A stretch of 64,000 bases of DNA, taken from assembly GCA_017860255.1 (NCBI GenBank), contig JAFNAR010000001.1, positions 42,181 through 106,180 of the forward strand, in the 5' to 3' direction. Origin of the DNA: Bacteroidota bacterium (GTDB lineage: Bacteria > Bacteroidota > Bacteroidia > Bacteroidales > P3). Position numbers and translations under genes: made by a program. The notes beneath the pieces are model-generated. The model searched no databases, was not told the origin of the DNA, and saw only the letters and a list, made by a program, of their open reading frames with translations. This document shows, piece by piece, positions 1 to 8,107 of the stretch (position 1 is its first letter; the number at the start of each line of letters is the position of its first letter).

Positions 1-69
1 AAGACAAATTCCACTTTTGAAATTTCTATTTCTTTTAAAGATTGGGAAGTTGTAAGAGAGGGAAATTAA
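1..69 (+). CDS. C-terminal tail of an upstream gene (partial)
   Basis: The first frame is open from the window edge for 22 codons and stops with TAA at 67-69, only 18 nt before the SIR2 gene on the same strand. The peptide ends in KDWEVVREGN and is too short to assign. Spacing and orientation suggest the last codons of a gene in the same operon as the SIR2-HerA pair, possibly a further defence component. A chance open frame cannot be excluded. Confidence 0.4.
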   Translation, partial: KTNSTFEISISFKDWEVVREGN

Positions 70-87
70 TTAAATATTGAATAATAA

Positions 88-1110
88 ATGTTTGATTTTG
101 AAGGATTATTAAAACAAATACAAGAATGGACAAATAAAGTTCCTCTAATCATATTGGGAAGTGGTGCTTCTGTTTCATTTGGTTTACCATCAATGAGGGA
201 GCTTGGTGAGTATATAAAAACGACTTTGTCTTTTGAAAAAGAGGAAGATATTAGTCAATTTGAAAAATTCAAAAGTAATCTTGATAAAAGTAATGATTTA
301 GAAAAAGCTATGTCGGATATATATCTTAATGATAATGTTTTAATAGCTGTAATAAAAGCTACATGGGACTTGATTACAGAAGCCGATTTAAAAGCATACG
401 AACAGTTTGTATTGAATGGAAAAGTAATCCCATTAGTAAAATTAATGAATCATTTGCTTAAAACAACCAATAGGAAACTATCTATAGTTACAACTAATTA
501 TGATCGTATAGCTGAATATAGTGCAAGCATATCAGAAGCAATTATTTGTACTGGATTTGCCCAAAATTACATTGGACATTTCTCAGAGAAAATTCACACT
601 AATGCTTTGGATCACATTAAAGGATATAGCGGTCAGGTGAATATTTGGAAAGTTCATGGTTCTTTGGATTGGTTTGAAACTCCAAGTAAAGAAAAAGTTC
701 ATTTATCTTTACGTAAAGATATTCCTAAGGATTTTAAACCATTGATTGTGACTCCTGGACTTAGTAAATATGCAGAAACACATAACGAACCATATAGAAC
801 AATATTTGCGCAATCAGATATAGAAATTCAAAATGCAAATGGTTTTTTGTGTATTGGATATGGCTTTAACGATGATCATGTACAACCAAAACTTATTCAG
901 CAAATTAAATCCAAACCAATAATTGTAATAACAAAAAAATTAACTCCAAAAACAAAAGAAGCAATAATTGAAGGCGGTTGTAAAAATTATATTTTAATGG
1001 AAGAAATCAGTGATAAGGATACAAAGATATATTCCTCAAGTCAAGGTGAACATATTTATCAAGAAGTTAGTTATTGGGATTTAGTAGAATATTTAGAACT
1101 AATAAAATAA
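88..1110 (+). CDS. SIR2-like NAD-binding protein of a SIR2-HerA defence system
   Basis: A 340-residue SIR2-like protein. The nucleotide-binding motif GSGAS is at residues 24-28, followed by FGLPSM; TTNYD at 135-139 supplies the conserved Asn and Asp; KVHGSLDW at 188-195 carries the likely catalytic His190; GYGFNDDH is at 257-264. These are the landmarks of SIR2 domains that cleave NAD+ in bacterial immune proteins. There is no signal peptide or membrane segment, so it acts in the cytoplasm. It lies 7 nt upstream of a HerA-like ATPase gene, the arrangement of the known SIR2-HerA antiphage system, in which both proteins assemble and NAD+ depletion follows infection. The system assignment rests on family knowledge; activity here is inferred. 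No promoter was found directly upstream, which fits an operon entering from the left. Confidence 0.86.
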   Translation: MFDFEGLLKQIQEWTNKVPLIILGSGASVSFGLPSMRELGEYIKTTLSFEKEEDISQFEKFKSNLDKSNDLEKAMSDIYLNDNVLIAVIKATWDLITEADLKAYEQFVLNGKVIPLVKLMNHLLKTTNRKLSIVTTNYDRIAEYSASISEAIICTGFAQNYIGHFSEKIHTNALDHIKGYSGQVNIWKVHGSLDWFETPSKEKVHLSLRKDIPKDFKPLIVTPGLSKYAETHNEPYRTIFAQSDIEIQNANGFLCIGYGFNDDHVQPKLIQQIKSKPIIVITKKLTPKTKEAIIEGGCKNYILMEEISDKDTKIYSSSQGEHIYQEVSYWDLVEYLELIK

Positions 1111-1117
1111 AAATAAT

Positions 1118-2869
1118 ATGGCAATATTCAATTTTGAAGACAATTTGTCTATTGGAACTGTTTTTAGTGTTGATACAGCAACTTTAATTATAAAGGTTGA
1201 AGAACTTGAAAAGCTAAGAAAATTGCAAGTAAATCATTTAGTTGCAATTGAAAGTTCAAAAGCAGGACAATATTTAATTGGAATAATCAATAGAATAACT
1301 CGAAAGGTTTCTGATGAAGAACAGCCTATAGGTGACGATTTAGGATTAAGCAATTTCCTTTTTACTGAAAATATTTTGAAAGTAAATTTGATAGGAACTT
1401 TATTGAATAAATTTGGCACAAAAGAAAATGTTTTTAAAAGAACACTTGATACAGTTCCAGAAATCGAAGCTAAATGTTTTCCAATAGATGGTGAGAATAT
1501 TACTAAGTTTATGCAAACTATTTCTACTAAAGAGAATTATGAAATTCCTCTTTCAATTGGGAAGTATTCTATAGATGAAAATGCAGAAGCTTTTCTGGAC
1601 GGAGATAAACTTTTTCAAAGACATGCTGTAATTGTTGGTAGTACTGGTTCAGGGAAGTCTTGGTGCGTAGCAAAAATAATTGAACAAATGGCAAAATTGC
1701 CAATGGCAAATTCTATATTATTTGATATACACGGAGAATATAGTGGAGATAACTTTAAAGCAAAAGGAATACAACATTTTAGAATTGCTAATCCTTCTGA
1801 TTTAGGAAAAACAGGAAATCTCGCAAATGGTATTTTGATGTTGCCTTATTGGATGTTAACTTATGAAGAAATGTTAGCAATGTTATTAGATCGAAGTGAT
1901 AGCAATGCACCTAATCAAGCTATGCTTTTTTCAAAAACAGTATATTCAGAAAAGCAAAAATATCTTAATTATATTAAAGATACTTTATTTAAAGATAGTA
2001 TTACAATTGATAGTCCAATTCCTTATAGAATTGAAAAGGTTATTGAAGAATTAGAGCAACTTGATGTAGAAATGGTTTCAGGGGCAAGACAAGGAACAGA
2101 AAAACAAGGTGCTTTTTATGGGAAATTGACAAGATTTATTCAAAGATTAGAGGCGAAAAGTCAGGATAAAAGATTAGGCTTTCTATTTCAAATTTCTGAA
2201 GATGAGTTGAAAATAGATTGGCTTAATGATTTTTGTAGTGCTTTAATGCAAGGTTCAAATTTGAATGTGAACAAATCAGGAGTAAAAGTTATAGATTTTT
2301 CGGAAGTGCCTTCAGATGTTTTACCTTTAGTAATAGGTTTAGTTGCTAGAATAATTTTTACAGTTCAACAATGGACTGCAAAAGCTAAACAACATCCTAT
2401 TTGTTTACTTTGTGACGAAGCTCATTTATATATTCCAGAAAGAATAAATCAAGATAGTGCATCTGAACTTGGATTGAAAAATTTTGAAAGAATTGCTAAA
2501 GAAGGAAGAAAATATGGAGTAAGTTTAACTGTAATAAGTCAAAGACCTTCTGAAGTAAATAGAACAGTTCTAAGTCAATGTAATAATTTTATTGCATTAA
2601 GACTTTCAAATGCAGAAGATCAGTCTGTTATAAAACGACTTTTGCCAGATAACCTTATGGGGTTGACAGACGTTCTTCCAATATTAGATATTGGAGAAGC
2701 TTTAGTGGTAGGAGATGCTTCATTGTTACCAACAAGAGTATTAATTTCTGAGCCATCAATAAAACCAGATAGTGCTACAATTAAATTTTGGGGTAAATGG
2801 AGCGATGAAAATTCGGAACAAGATATTAAAAATGCAGTAATAGGACTTCGTAAACAATCAAAGAATTAA
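1118..2869 (+). CDS. HerA-like ATPase (DUF87 type), partner of the SIR2 protein
   Basis: A 583-residue hexameric-helicase-type ATPase. An N-terminal beta-barrel (HAS-barrel-like) region spans about residues 10-100. Walker A GSTGSGKS is at 174-181, Walker B ICLLCDEAH at 428-436, and EGRKYGVSL followed by ISQRPSEV at 462-480 carries the HerA-type arginine and sensor residues. HerA ATPases normally pump or unwind DNA with the NurA nuclease; no nurA is adjacent, and the neighbour is a SIR2 protein, as in SIR2-HerA antiphage systems. The 7-nt gap implies co-translation. It probably forms a hexamer that docks the SIR2 subunits. After its stop there is a long non-coding repeat region, so the module ends here. 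Confidence 0.87.
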   Translation: MAIFNFEDNLSIGTVFSVDTATLIIKVEELEKLRKLQVNHLVAIESSKAGQYLIGIINRITRKVSDEEQPIGDDLGLSNFLFTENILKVNLIGTLLNKFGTKENVFKRTLDTVPEIEAKCFPIDGENITKFMQTISTKENYEIPLSIGKYSIDENAEAFLDGDKLFQRHAVIVGSTGSGKSWCVAKIIEQMAKLPMANSILFDIHGEYSGDNFKAKGIQHFRIANPSDLGKTGNLANGILMLPYWMLTYEEMLAMLLDRSDSNAPNQAMLFSKTVYSEKQKYLNYIKDTLFKDSITIDSPIPYRIEKVIEELEQLDVEMVSGARQGTEKQGAFYGKLTRFIQRLEAKSQDKRLGFLFQISEDELKIDWLNDFCSALMQGSNLNVNKSGVKVIDFSEVPSDVLPLVIGLVARIIFTVQQWTAKAKQHPICLLCDEAHLYIPERINQDSASELGLKNFERIAKEGRKYGVSLTVISQRPSEVNRTVLSQCNNFIALRLSNAEDQSVIKRLLPDNLMGLTDVLPILDIGEALVVGDASLLPTRVLISEPSIKPDSATIKFWGKWSDENSEQDIKNAVIGLRKQSKN

Positions 2870-3180
2870 TTATATCCAACCTTATAAAGGCGAGCTCGAG
2901 TAATGGTATTTTAATAATCGCTCCCTGTATGTTGATTTTATGATTATCTTTTTAACTGTATGGGTAATTATTTTTCCTAAGAGTGATTTGGTTTATAAAG
3001 TTTTTCCTTCGCTGCCAAGATTGAACAAAGAGATTTTTAAATTGTAATTTTTAAATTTTTAATTTGGGACTGTTCACATATTAATAAAAAACCTAAAAAG
3101 TCTATAATTTATTCTGCAATATTGATAAGCGTTTTACTTTTGTGGAACGCTTATTTCTATTTTAATCCACAGACTTTATA

Positions 3181-4080
3181 GTGAAAAGATAATAGAGAAA
3201 AGTGAATAGTGAATAGTGACCTGTTGAACAGAGTTCGAGAGTATCGAAGTTAATAGTTTTCTACTTACTTTTACTTTGATGCAAAAGTAACAAAAGATCA
3301 AGACTGTTCGAATTTAGCTATTCCATAAATTTTAAAACTAAAAGTTTATAAACTCGCTTCGCTCAGATAGTATAAACTTTCTTTACCTTTTAAAACTTCT
3401 TCCATTTAACACTAAATTCAAAATGTCGGTTTTTAAAGATAAAATTTTTTCTGCTTGTTTCCCCTTTATAGGAGTTAGGGGTGATTAAAGTGAAAAGATT
3501 AAAGTGACCCGAAGAACTGAGTTCGAGACCATCGAAGATAATAGTTTTCTACTTACTTTTACCTTGATGCAAAAGTTACAAAATATCAAGACTGTTCGAA
3601 TTTGGCTATTCCATAAATTTTAAAACTAAAAGTTTATAAACTCGCTTCGCTCAGACAGTATAAACTTTCTTTACGTTTAAAACTTCTTTCACTTAACGCC
3701 AAATTCAAAATGTCGGTTTTTTAAGTAAAAAATTTCTTCTGCTTGTTTCCCCTTTAGGGGTTAGGGGTGATTAAAGTGAAAAGATAAAAGTAAAAAGTGA
3801 ATAGTGACCTGTAGAACAGAGCTCGAGAGCATCGAAGATAATAGTTTTCTACTTACTTTTCACTTGATAGAAAAGTAACAAAAGATCAAGACTGTTCGAA
3901 TTTGGTTATTCCATAAATTTTAAAACTAAAAGTTTATAAACTCACTTCGCTCAGACAGTATAAACTTTCTTTACGTTTTAAAACTTCTTCCATTTAACAC
4001 CAAATTCAAAAGGTCGGTTTTTAAAGATAAAATTTCTTCTGCTTATTTCCCCTTTAGGGGTTTGAGGGGTGGTGTTAATG
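3181..4080. repeat. Three tandem copies of a ~0.3 kb non-coding repeat
   Basis: Three head-to-tail copies start at about 3181, 3490 and 3776. Each begins with GTGAAAAGAT, passes through AGTTTATAAACTCG and CTTCGCTCAGA, continues to CAAATTCAAAA.GTCGG and ends in a CCCCTTTAGGGG-type palindrome followed by TAGGGGTGATTAAAGT (copy 3 ends slightly differently). The copies differ by point changes and small indels, and none carries a sustained open frame. A diverged single copy lies at 11114-11372. The stretch 2870-3180 before the first copy holds no gene I can support. Confidence 0.8.
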
Positions 4081-4180
4081 GTTTATTCTTTATTCTTCCA
4101 CTTTAGGGGATTGTGGGGTGAGTTGAATAGTTAATTTGAATTTGTAAATTTTTTCTTCTCTATTCATTCCCCTTTAGGGG
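3749..4180. repeat. CCCCTTTAGGGG palindrome, clustered copies
   Basis: The 12-nt palindrome CCCCTTTAGGGG occurs at 3749-3760, 4049-4060 and 4169-4180. A variant is at 4098-4109 and a degenerate copy starts at 3461. Most copies are followed by TTAGGGG, so each can form a small hairpin with an extra G-rich arm. The motif marks intergenic ends throughout the first 11.4 kb and is absent from later gaps. This looks like a REP-like dispersed element; no associated transposase is visible. Confidence 0.65.
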
Positions 4181-4266
4181 TTAGGGGTAATTAAAGTGAA
4201 AAATTAAAAATTACAATTTCCCAATTAATAAATCCTTTGTGAAGCAACATCAAATTTTGTAAGTAT

Positions 4267-4350
4267 CCCTATATTTGGGACAAAAATCATTACTTTTTGC
4301 CCTGTAATTGGGACAAAATTCTTGTGATGTTGCCCTTGTTATGTTACAAA
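4267..4350 (+). repeat. 33-bp direct repeats upstream of the DUF4143 gene
   Basis: CCCT starts at 4267, 4300 and 4333, exactly 33 nt apart. In the first two units it is followed by TTGGGACAAAA (GGGACAAAA at 4277 and 4310). The third unit is degraded and runs into the -7 box at 4355. Three helical turns per unit, placed over the promoter, suggest an operator array for a DNA-binding regulator. The regulator is unknown. Confidence 0.6.
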
Positions 4351-4354
4351 TGTG

Positions 4355-4362
4355 TATATTTG
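4355..4362 (+). promoter_or_regulatory. Promoter -7 box for the DUF4143 ATPase gene
   Basis: TATATTTG followed by C matches the Bacteroidota TAnnTTTG box, with a TTG at 4330-4332 as a possible -33 element. It lies 25 nt before the ATG. Confidence 0.5.
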
Positions 4363-4387
4363 CATTTGATTTTTAATGGATTGATTT

Positions 4388-5731
4388 ATGTTTAAGAGAG
4401 ATATTCTTGATGACTTAAGACTTTGGGCTTCTAAACCTAATAGGAAACCTCTTGTTTTAAGGGGTGCTCGTCAGGTGGGTAAAACTACTGTTGTTAATTA
4501 TTTTGGAAAGGATTTTGATAATTTTCTTAATGTTAATTTGGAAGATAGGATAGCTTCTGCCATTTTTGAGTCTTCCAATTCTATTAATGAACTAATTATT
4601 GATTTGTTTGCTTTTAAGGGTATTCAAAGGAAAAATGGTCGAACATTAATATTTATTGATGAAATTCAAAATTCGCCACAGGCTGTAGCTCGTTTACGTT
4701 ATTTTTATGAGGAAATGCCAGAGGTTTTTGTTATTGCTGCAGGTTCTTTGTTGGAGAGTTTGATTGATATTCATATTTCTTTTCCTGTTGGTAGGGTAGA
4801 ATATATGGCTATTCATCCTTTCTCTTTTCGTGAGTTTATGGTTGCTGAGGGTAATGAAATGTTAAGGCAAAGAATTTCTGATTCTCCTAGTTCATCAATT
4901 GTATTTCATGATAAATTGATTTCATCTTTTAATCGCTATGCTTTAATTGGTGGGATGCCTGAAATTGTAAAATCTTATTTTATTAATCAGGATATTGTTT
5001 CGCTTGCTGATATTTATGAGTCATTATTGCAAGGTTACAAGGATGATGTTGAAAAATATGCTTCAAACAGGACTCAAATGGAGGTTATTAGATATATTTT
5101 GACTTCTGGTTGGGCTATGGCTGGTCAATCTATTAAATTTAATGGTTTTGCTGGTTCTGAATATAAATCAAGAGAAATGGGAGAGGCTTTTCGTACTTTA
5201 GAGAAGGCTATGCTTTTGGAATTAGTTTATCCAATTACTCAAACTTGTTTGCCTGTTTTGCCTGAAAGAAAACGTTCTCCAAAACTTATTTGGTTAGATT
5301 CTGGTTTGGTTAACTATGCTGCAAATAGTCAGAAAGAAGTGTTTGGAGCAAAAGATATATTAGATGCTTGGAGAGGAAAATTAGGAGAGCATATTATTGC
5401 TCAAGAGTTATTGACTTTATCTAATAGGGTAAGTAATAAAAGATTCTTTTGGACAAGGGCTAAGGCTAATTCGAGTGCAGAGGTTGATTTTATTTTTAAT
5501 TTTGATTCTCATATAATTCCTATTGAAGTTAAAACTGGTCATAATTCACATTTGCGTTCATTACATTCTTTTGTTGATAATAGTGAAGATTGTAAGTTGG
5601 GTGTTCGTGTTTGGTCTGAGCCATATTCTGTTGATAAGGTTAAAACAATAAGTGGAAAAGAGTTTAAATTATTGAATATTCCTTTTTATTTATTTGGCTT
5701 TTTACCAAAAATATTAGAGATGGAATTTTAA
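4388..5731 (+). CDS. AAA-family ATPase with DUF4143 domain
   Basis: A 447-residue protein of the common AAA_14 + DUF4143 type. Walker A GARQVGKTT is at residues 26-34, Walker B LIFIDEIQ at 87-94, the sensor-like AAGSLLES at 117-124 and the family signature PVGRV at 133-137. The C-terminal part (about 340-410) contains GEHIIAQEL, AEVDFIF and IPIEVKTG, the D-ExK pattern of PD-(D/E)XK-like folds. It is cytosolic. The role of these proteins is unknown; they are abundant, patchily distributed and often sit in accessory islands. Here it is a single-gene unit behind a 33-bp repeat array and a plausible promoter, between repeat-rich gaps. Full length, no frameshift. Confidence 0.85.
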   Translation: MFKRDILDDLRLWASKPNRKPLVLRGARQVGKTTVVNYFGKDFDNFLNVNLEDRIASAIFESSNSINELIIDLFAFKGIQRKNGRTLIFIDEIQNSPQAVARLRYFYEEMPEVFVIAAGSLLESLIDIHISFPVGRVEYMAIHPFSFREFMVAEGNEMLRQRISDSPSSSIVFHDKLISSFNRYALIGGMPEIVKSYFINQDIVSLADIYESLLQGYKDDVEKYASNRTQMEVIRYILTSGWAMAGQSIKFNGFAGSEYKSREMGEAFRTLEKAMLLELVYPITQTCLPVLPERKRSPKLIWLDSGLVNYAANSQKEVFGAKDILDAWRGKLGEHIIAQELLTLSNRVSNKRFFWTRAKANSSAEVDFIFNFDSHIIPIEVKTGHNSHLRSLHSFVDNSEDCKLGVRVWSEPYSVDKVKTISGKEFKLLNIPFYLFGFLPKILEMEF

Positions 5732-5891
5732 ATTGTTCTTGTTTTATTTTTAAATTGTTGTTTGTCTGAATCAGGATTATTCAAGATTAGAGGATTTATA
5801 GGATTTTGCCGCTTTGCGTCATTCCTCTTTAGGAGTTAGGGGTGGTATTAATGGTTAATTATGAATGATTAATGGTTAATTCTTTATTCTT

Positions 5892-5903
5892 CCCCTTTAG
5901 GGG
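5892..5903. repeat. CCCCTTTAGGGG palindrome
   Basis: Exact copy followed by TTAGGGGTGATTAAAGTG, the same tail as in the 3.2-4.1 kb copies. A diverged copy (CCTCTTTAGGAG) lies at about 5824. The rest of the 5732-5955 gap holds nothing recognisable. Confidence 0.6.
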
Positions 5904-5959
5904 TTAGGGGTGATTAAAGTGAAAAGATAATAGTGGAGTGTAGGGAGTGATGTGCAAAA

Positions 5960-6040
5960 AGTTGTATATTTCTATTGACATAAGTGGAAAAAAGTTGTAT
6001 TATTCTGATGTAAATACTGGAAATAAGTTGTAAAAGATTT
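5960..6040 (+). repeat. 33-bp direct repeats upstream of abiE
   Basis: AGTTGTA starts at 5960, 5993 and 6026, exactly 33 nt apart. The first two units also share TTCT and a TGGAAA-like end; the third is truncated. A separate palindrome GGGACA-AAA-TGTCCC follows at 6060-6074 and contains the GGGACAAAA word found in the 4.3 kb array. Probable protein-binding array ahead of the toxin-antitoxin operon. Confidence 0.55.
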
Positions 6041-6200
6041 TTAATTTTCTGCTAACATAGGGACAAAATGTCCCCAAGTATCAATGATTGTAGAAAATTA
6101 TTACCTCTCAGAATGTAAAACAATTTTATCAATAAAAGAAGATGAAAATAATAAGTGGTTAGGTATTATAGAGATTTATAAATTGATTTTGTTTTTTTTG

Positions 6201-6230
6201 TTTGAAGTTACGTGTTTTTCCGTATCTTTG
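6201..6230 (+). promoter_or_regulatory. Promoter of the abiE operon
   Basis: TTTG (6201-6204), an 18-nt spacer and TATCTTTG (6223-6230) followed by C: a full match to the Bacteroidota -33/-7 consensus, 18 nt before the ATG. Confidence 0.7.
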
Positions 6231-6248
6231 CGGCTAAATTAAAATATT

Positions 6249-7016
6249 ATGAAGAAATATTTGGGTGTACTTCATCAGAAAAAGATATTTACTTTAAATG
6301 ATGTTGTTGGATTAACTAATAATGTTAACTCAGCAAAGGATTTGCTTCAAAATTACAAAAAACAAAATCTGATTATACAAATTAGAAGGAATTTATATAG
6401 TGTCTGTGATTTGGCTACTGGAGTTACAGTGACAAATAAGTTTGAGATTGCTAGTAATATTTCTTCTTCTTCATATATTTCCTATCGTTCTTCATTTGAA
6501 TATTATGGTATTGCTCATCAAATATATTATGATATTTATGTTTCAAGTAGTTCTCGGTTTAATAATTTTGATTTTGAAAGTATTCAATACCTTTATTCTA
6601 AGTCTATAATTAATGTTGGTGTAGAAACTCCGAGCATGGATTCTCTTGTAAGGGTTACAAATTTAGAGAGAACTGTTGTTGATTGTATTGATCGCATTGA
6701 TCGTGCTGGAGGTATTGAGGAGTTGGTTCATTGTCTGAGTTTGATTGGATATCTTAATGAAAATAAATTGCTTGAGTATTTAGCTGCCTATAATAAATCT
6801 ATTCTTTATAAGAAAGTAGGTTTTGTACTTGAGTCTTTTAAAGAGAAATTGAAATTAAGTAATGAATTTATTGAGCTTTGTGCACAGAATGGCAAAAAAC
6901 ATATTGGTTATCTTACAGACAAGAATGAATCTAATTTTTTTCATAATTCTTGGAATATCTATGCTCCAAAGAATATTTTATCTTACTTAGAACAAGGGAA
7001 TAATGAGCTTGTATAG
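6249..7016 (+). CDS. AbiEi-type antitoxin / transcriptional regulator (type IV TA)
   Basis: A 255-residue protein resembling AbiEi antitoxins. An N-terminal winged-helix region (about 1-75, with FTLNDVVGLTNN and IIQIRRNLYSV) would bind its own promoter. A C-terminal region has the family pattern YISYRSSFEYYGI near 77-90 and VTNLERTVVDCIDR near 137-150. AbiEi neutralises the AbiEii nucleotidyltransferase without a stable complex and represses the operon. The toxin gene follows with a 14-nt overlap, which supports the assignment. The 33-bp repeats upstream are candidates for its operator, but they lie about 160 nt before the promoter, so this is only a guess. Confidence 0.82.
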   Translation: MKKYLGVLHQKKIFTLNDVVGLTNNVNSAKDLLQNYKKQNLIIQIRRNLYSVCDLATGVTVTNKFEIASNISSSSYISYRSSFEYYGIAHQIYYDIYVSSSSRFNNFDFESIQYLYSKSIINVGVETPSMDSLVRVTNLERTVVDCIDRIDRAGGIEELVHCLSLIGYLNENKLLEYLAAYNKSILYKKVGFVLESFKEKLKLSNEFIELCAQNGKKHIGYLTDKNESNFFHNSWNIYAPKNILSYLEQGNNELV

Positions 7017-7947
7017 TAAAAAAGATTTAGATGTTATTTCTAAAAACAATGGTTTTATTAGAGATAATTTAGAAAAAGTATATAGGCTTATTGAGGTTCT
7101 GGAATATATTAACTTAAATCCTCTTTTGTCTGATGCTTTGGTTTTAAAAGGTGGTACTGCTATTAATTTGATTGTATTTGATATGCCAAGATTATCAGTT
7201 GATATTGATTTGGATTTTAGTATTGAGTCTTCAAAAGAGGAAATGCTTTTATATAGAGAAAAAATAAATGATGATATTAAGGGTTATATGAGATTGCAGG
7301 GCTATGTTTTGAATAGTAATTCTAAAAATCCACACTCTTTAGACTCATGGGTTTTTAATTATCAAAACTCCGTAGGTAATAGAGATAATATTAAAATTGA
7401 GATTAATTATTCTATGAGGAATCATATTTATCCTCCTGTTGTTTCAAACTCTAATATTAGTTTTCTTCCTTCTTTTAATGTAAAAACTTTATCTTTTTTA
7501 GAATTATTTGGAGGAAAGATTAAGGCTTTGATTGAAAGAACAGCACCTCGAGATCTTTATGATGTGAATAATATGATTGTAAATAATGTCTTTTGTGAGG
7601 ATGATTTAGATTCCTTACGAAAGGTTGTAATTTTTTACTTGACAATAGGTGGTAGCGATAAATGCAAAACTCATTATGATTTTAATTCAATTGATAACTT
7701 AGGATATAAACAAATTAGAGATAATCTTATACCTATGCTTAGAAAATCAGAGCATTTTGATTTTGAAAGGACAAAAGCAAATGTTAAAGATTTTCTTATT
7801 AAGCTTATGAATTTTGACGATAGAGAGATTAGATATATTGAGGAGTTTAATAATAAGCATTATAAACCTGAATTACTTTTTAATTATAGTATAGTATTAG
7901 ATAGAATTAGGTCGCATCCTATGGCAATTTGGAAAACAAGAGTATAA
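7003..7947 (+). CDS. AbiEii/AbiGii-family nucleotidyltransferase toxin
   Basis: A 314-residue nucleotidyltransferase-fold toxin. The signature LVLKGGTAINL is at residues 46-56. R63 and the acidic cluster VDIDLDF (D67, D69, D71) supply the metal-binding site. The family's second block, LELFGGKIKAL followed by RDLYDV, is near 165-185. AbiEii enzymes transfer nucleotides, reported onto tRNA acceptor stems in some homologues, and stop growth during phage infection. It overlaps the antitoxin gene by 14 nt, so translation is coupled. No damage to the active-site region is visible. After the stop lie an inverted-repeat element and a CCCCTTTAGGGG copy. Confidence 0.85.
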   Translation: MSLYSKKDLDVISKNNGFIRDNLEKVYRLIEVLEYINLNPLLSDALVLKGGTAINLIVFDMPRLSVDIDLDFSIESSKEEMLLYREKINDDIKGYMRLQGYVLNSNSKNPHSLDSWVFNYQNSVGNRDNIKIEINYSMRNHIYPPVVSNSNISFLPSFNVKTLSFLELFGGKIKALIERTAPRDLYDVNNMIVNNVFCEDDLDSLRKVVIFYLTIGGSDKCKTHYDFNSIDNLGYKQIRDNLIPMLRKSEHFDFERTKANVKDFLIKLMNFDDREIRYIEEFNNKHYKPELLFNYSIVLDRIRSHPMAIWKTRV

Positions 7948-7953
7948 TTATTT

Positions 7954-8048
7954 TTGTCCACGAATTACACGGATTCTTGCTTTGGCAAGCGGCAAGCCAA
8001 TAAGCACGAATTTATTTGCCGCTTTGAGTCATTCCCCTTTAGGGGTTA
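7954..8048. repeat. CCACGAATT inverted-repeat element with CCCCTTTAGGGG
   Basis: GTCCACGAATTACACGG starts near 7955, a GCxxGCC-rich small hairpin lies near 7980-8000, and AAGCACGAATTT follows. CCCCTTTAGGGG is at 8034-8045. The CCACGAATT family recurs three times between gmd and fcl. Non-coding. Confidence 0.5.
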
Positions 8049-8107
8049 GGGGTTAATAAAGTGAAAAACTAAAAGTTAAAAGTGATAATTAAAACAAAAA
8101 AAATAAT

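Noticed and set aside
2870..3180. Missed gene between HerA and the first 0.3 kb repeat
   Set aside because: All frames are interrupted often and no motif or start with a plausible leader was found.
6084..6241. A 52-codon open frame starting MIVENYYLSECK upstream of abiE
   Set aside because: It runs through the abiE promoter and its second half is T-rich low-complexity sequence. It may be a decayed gene fragment, but there is not enough to call it.
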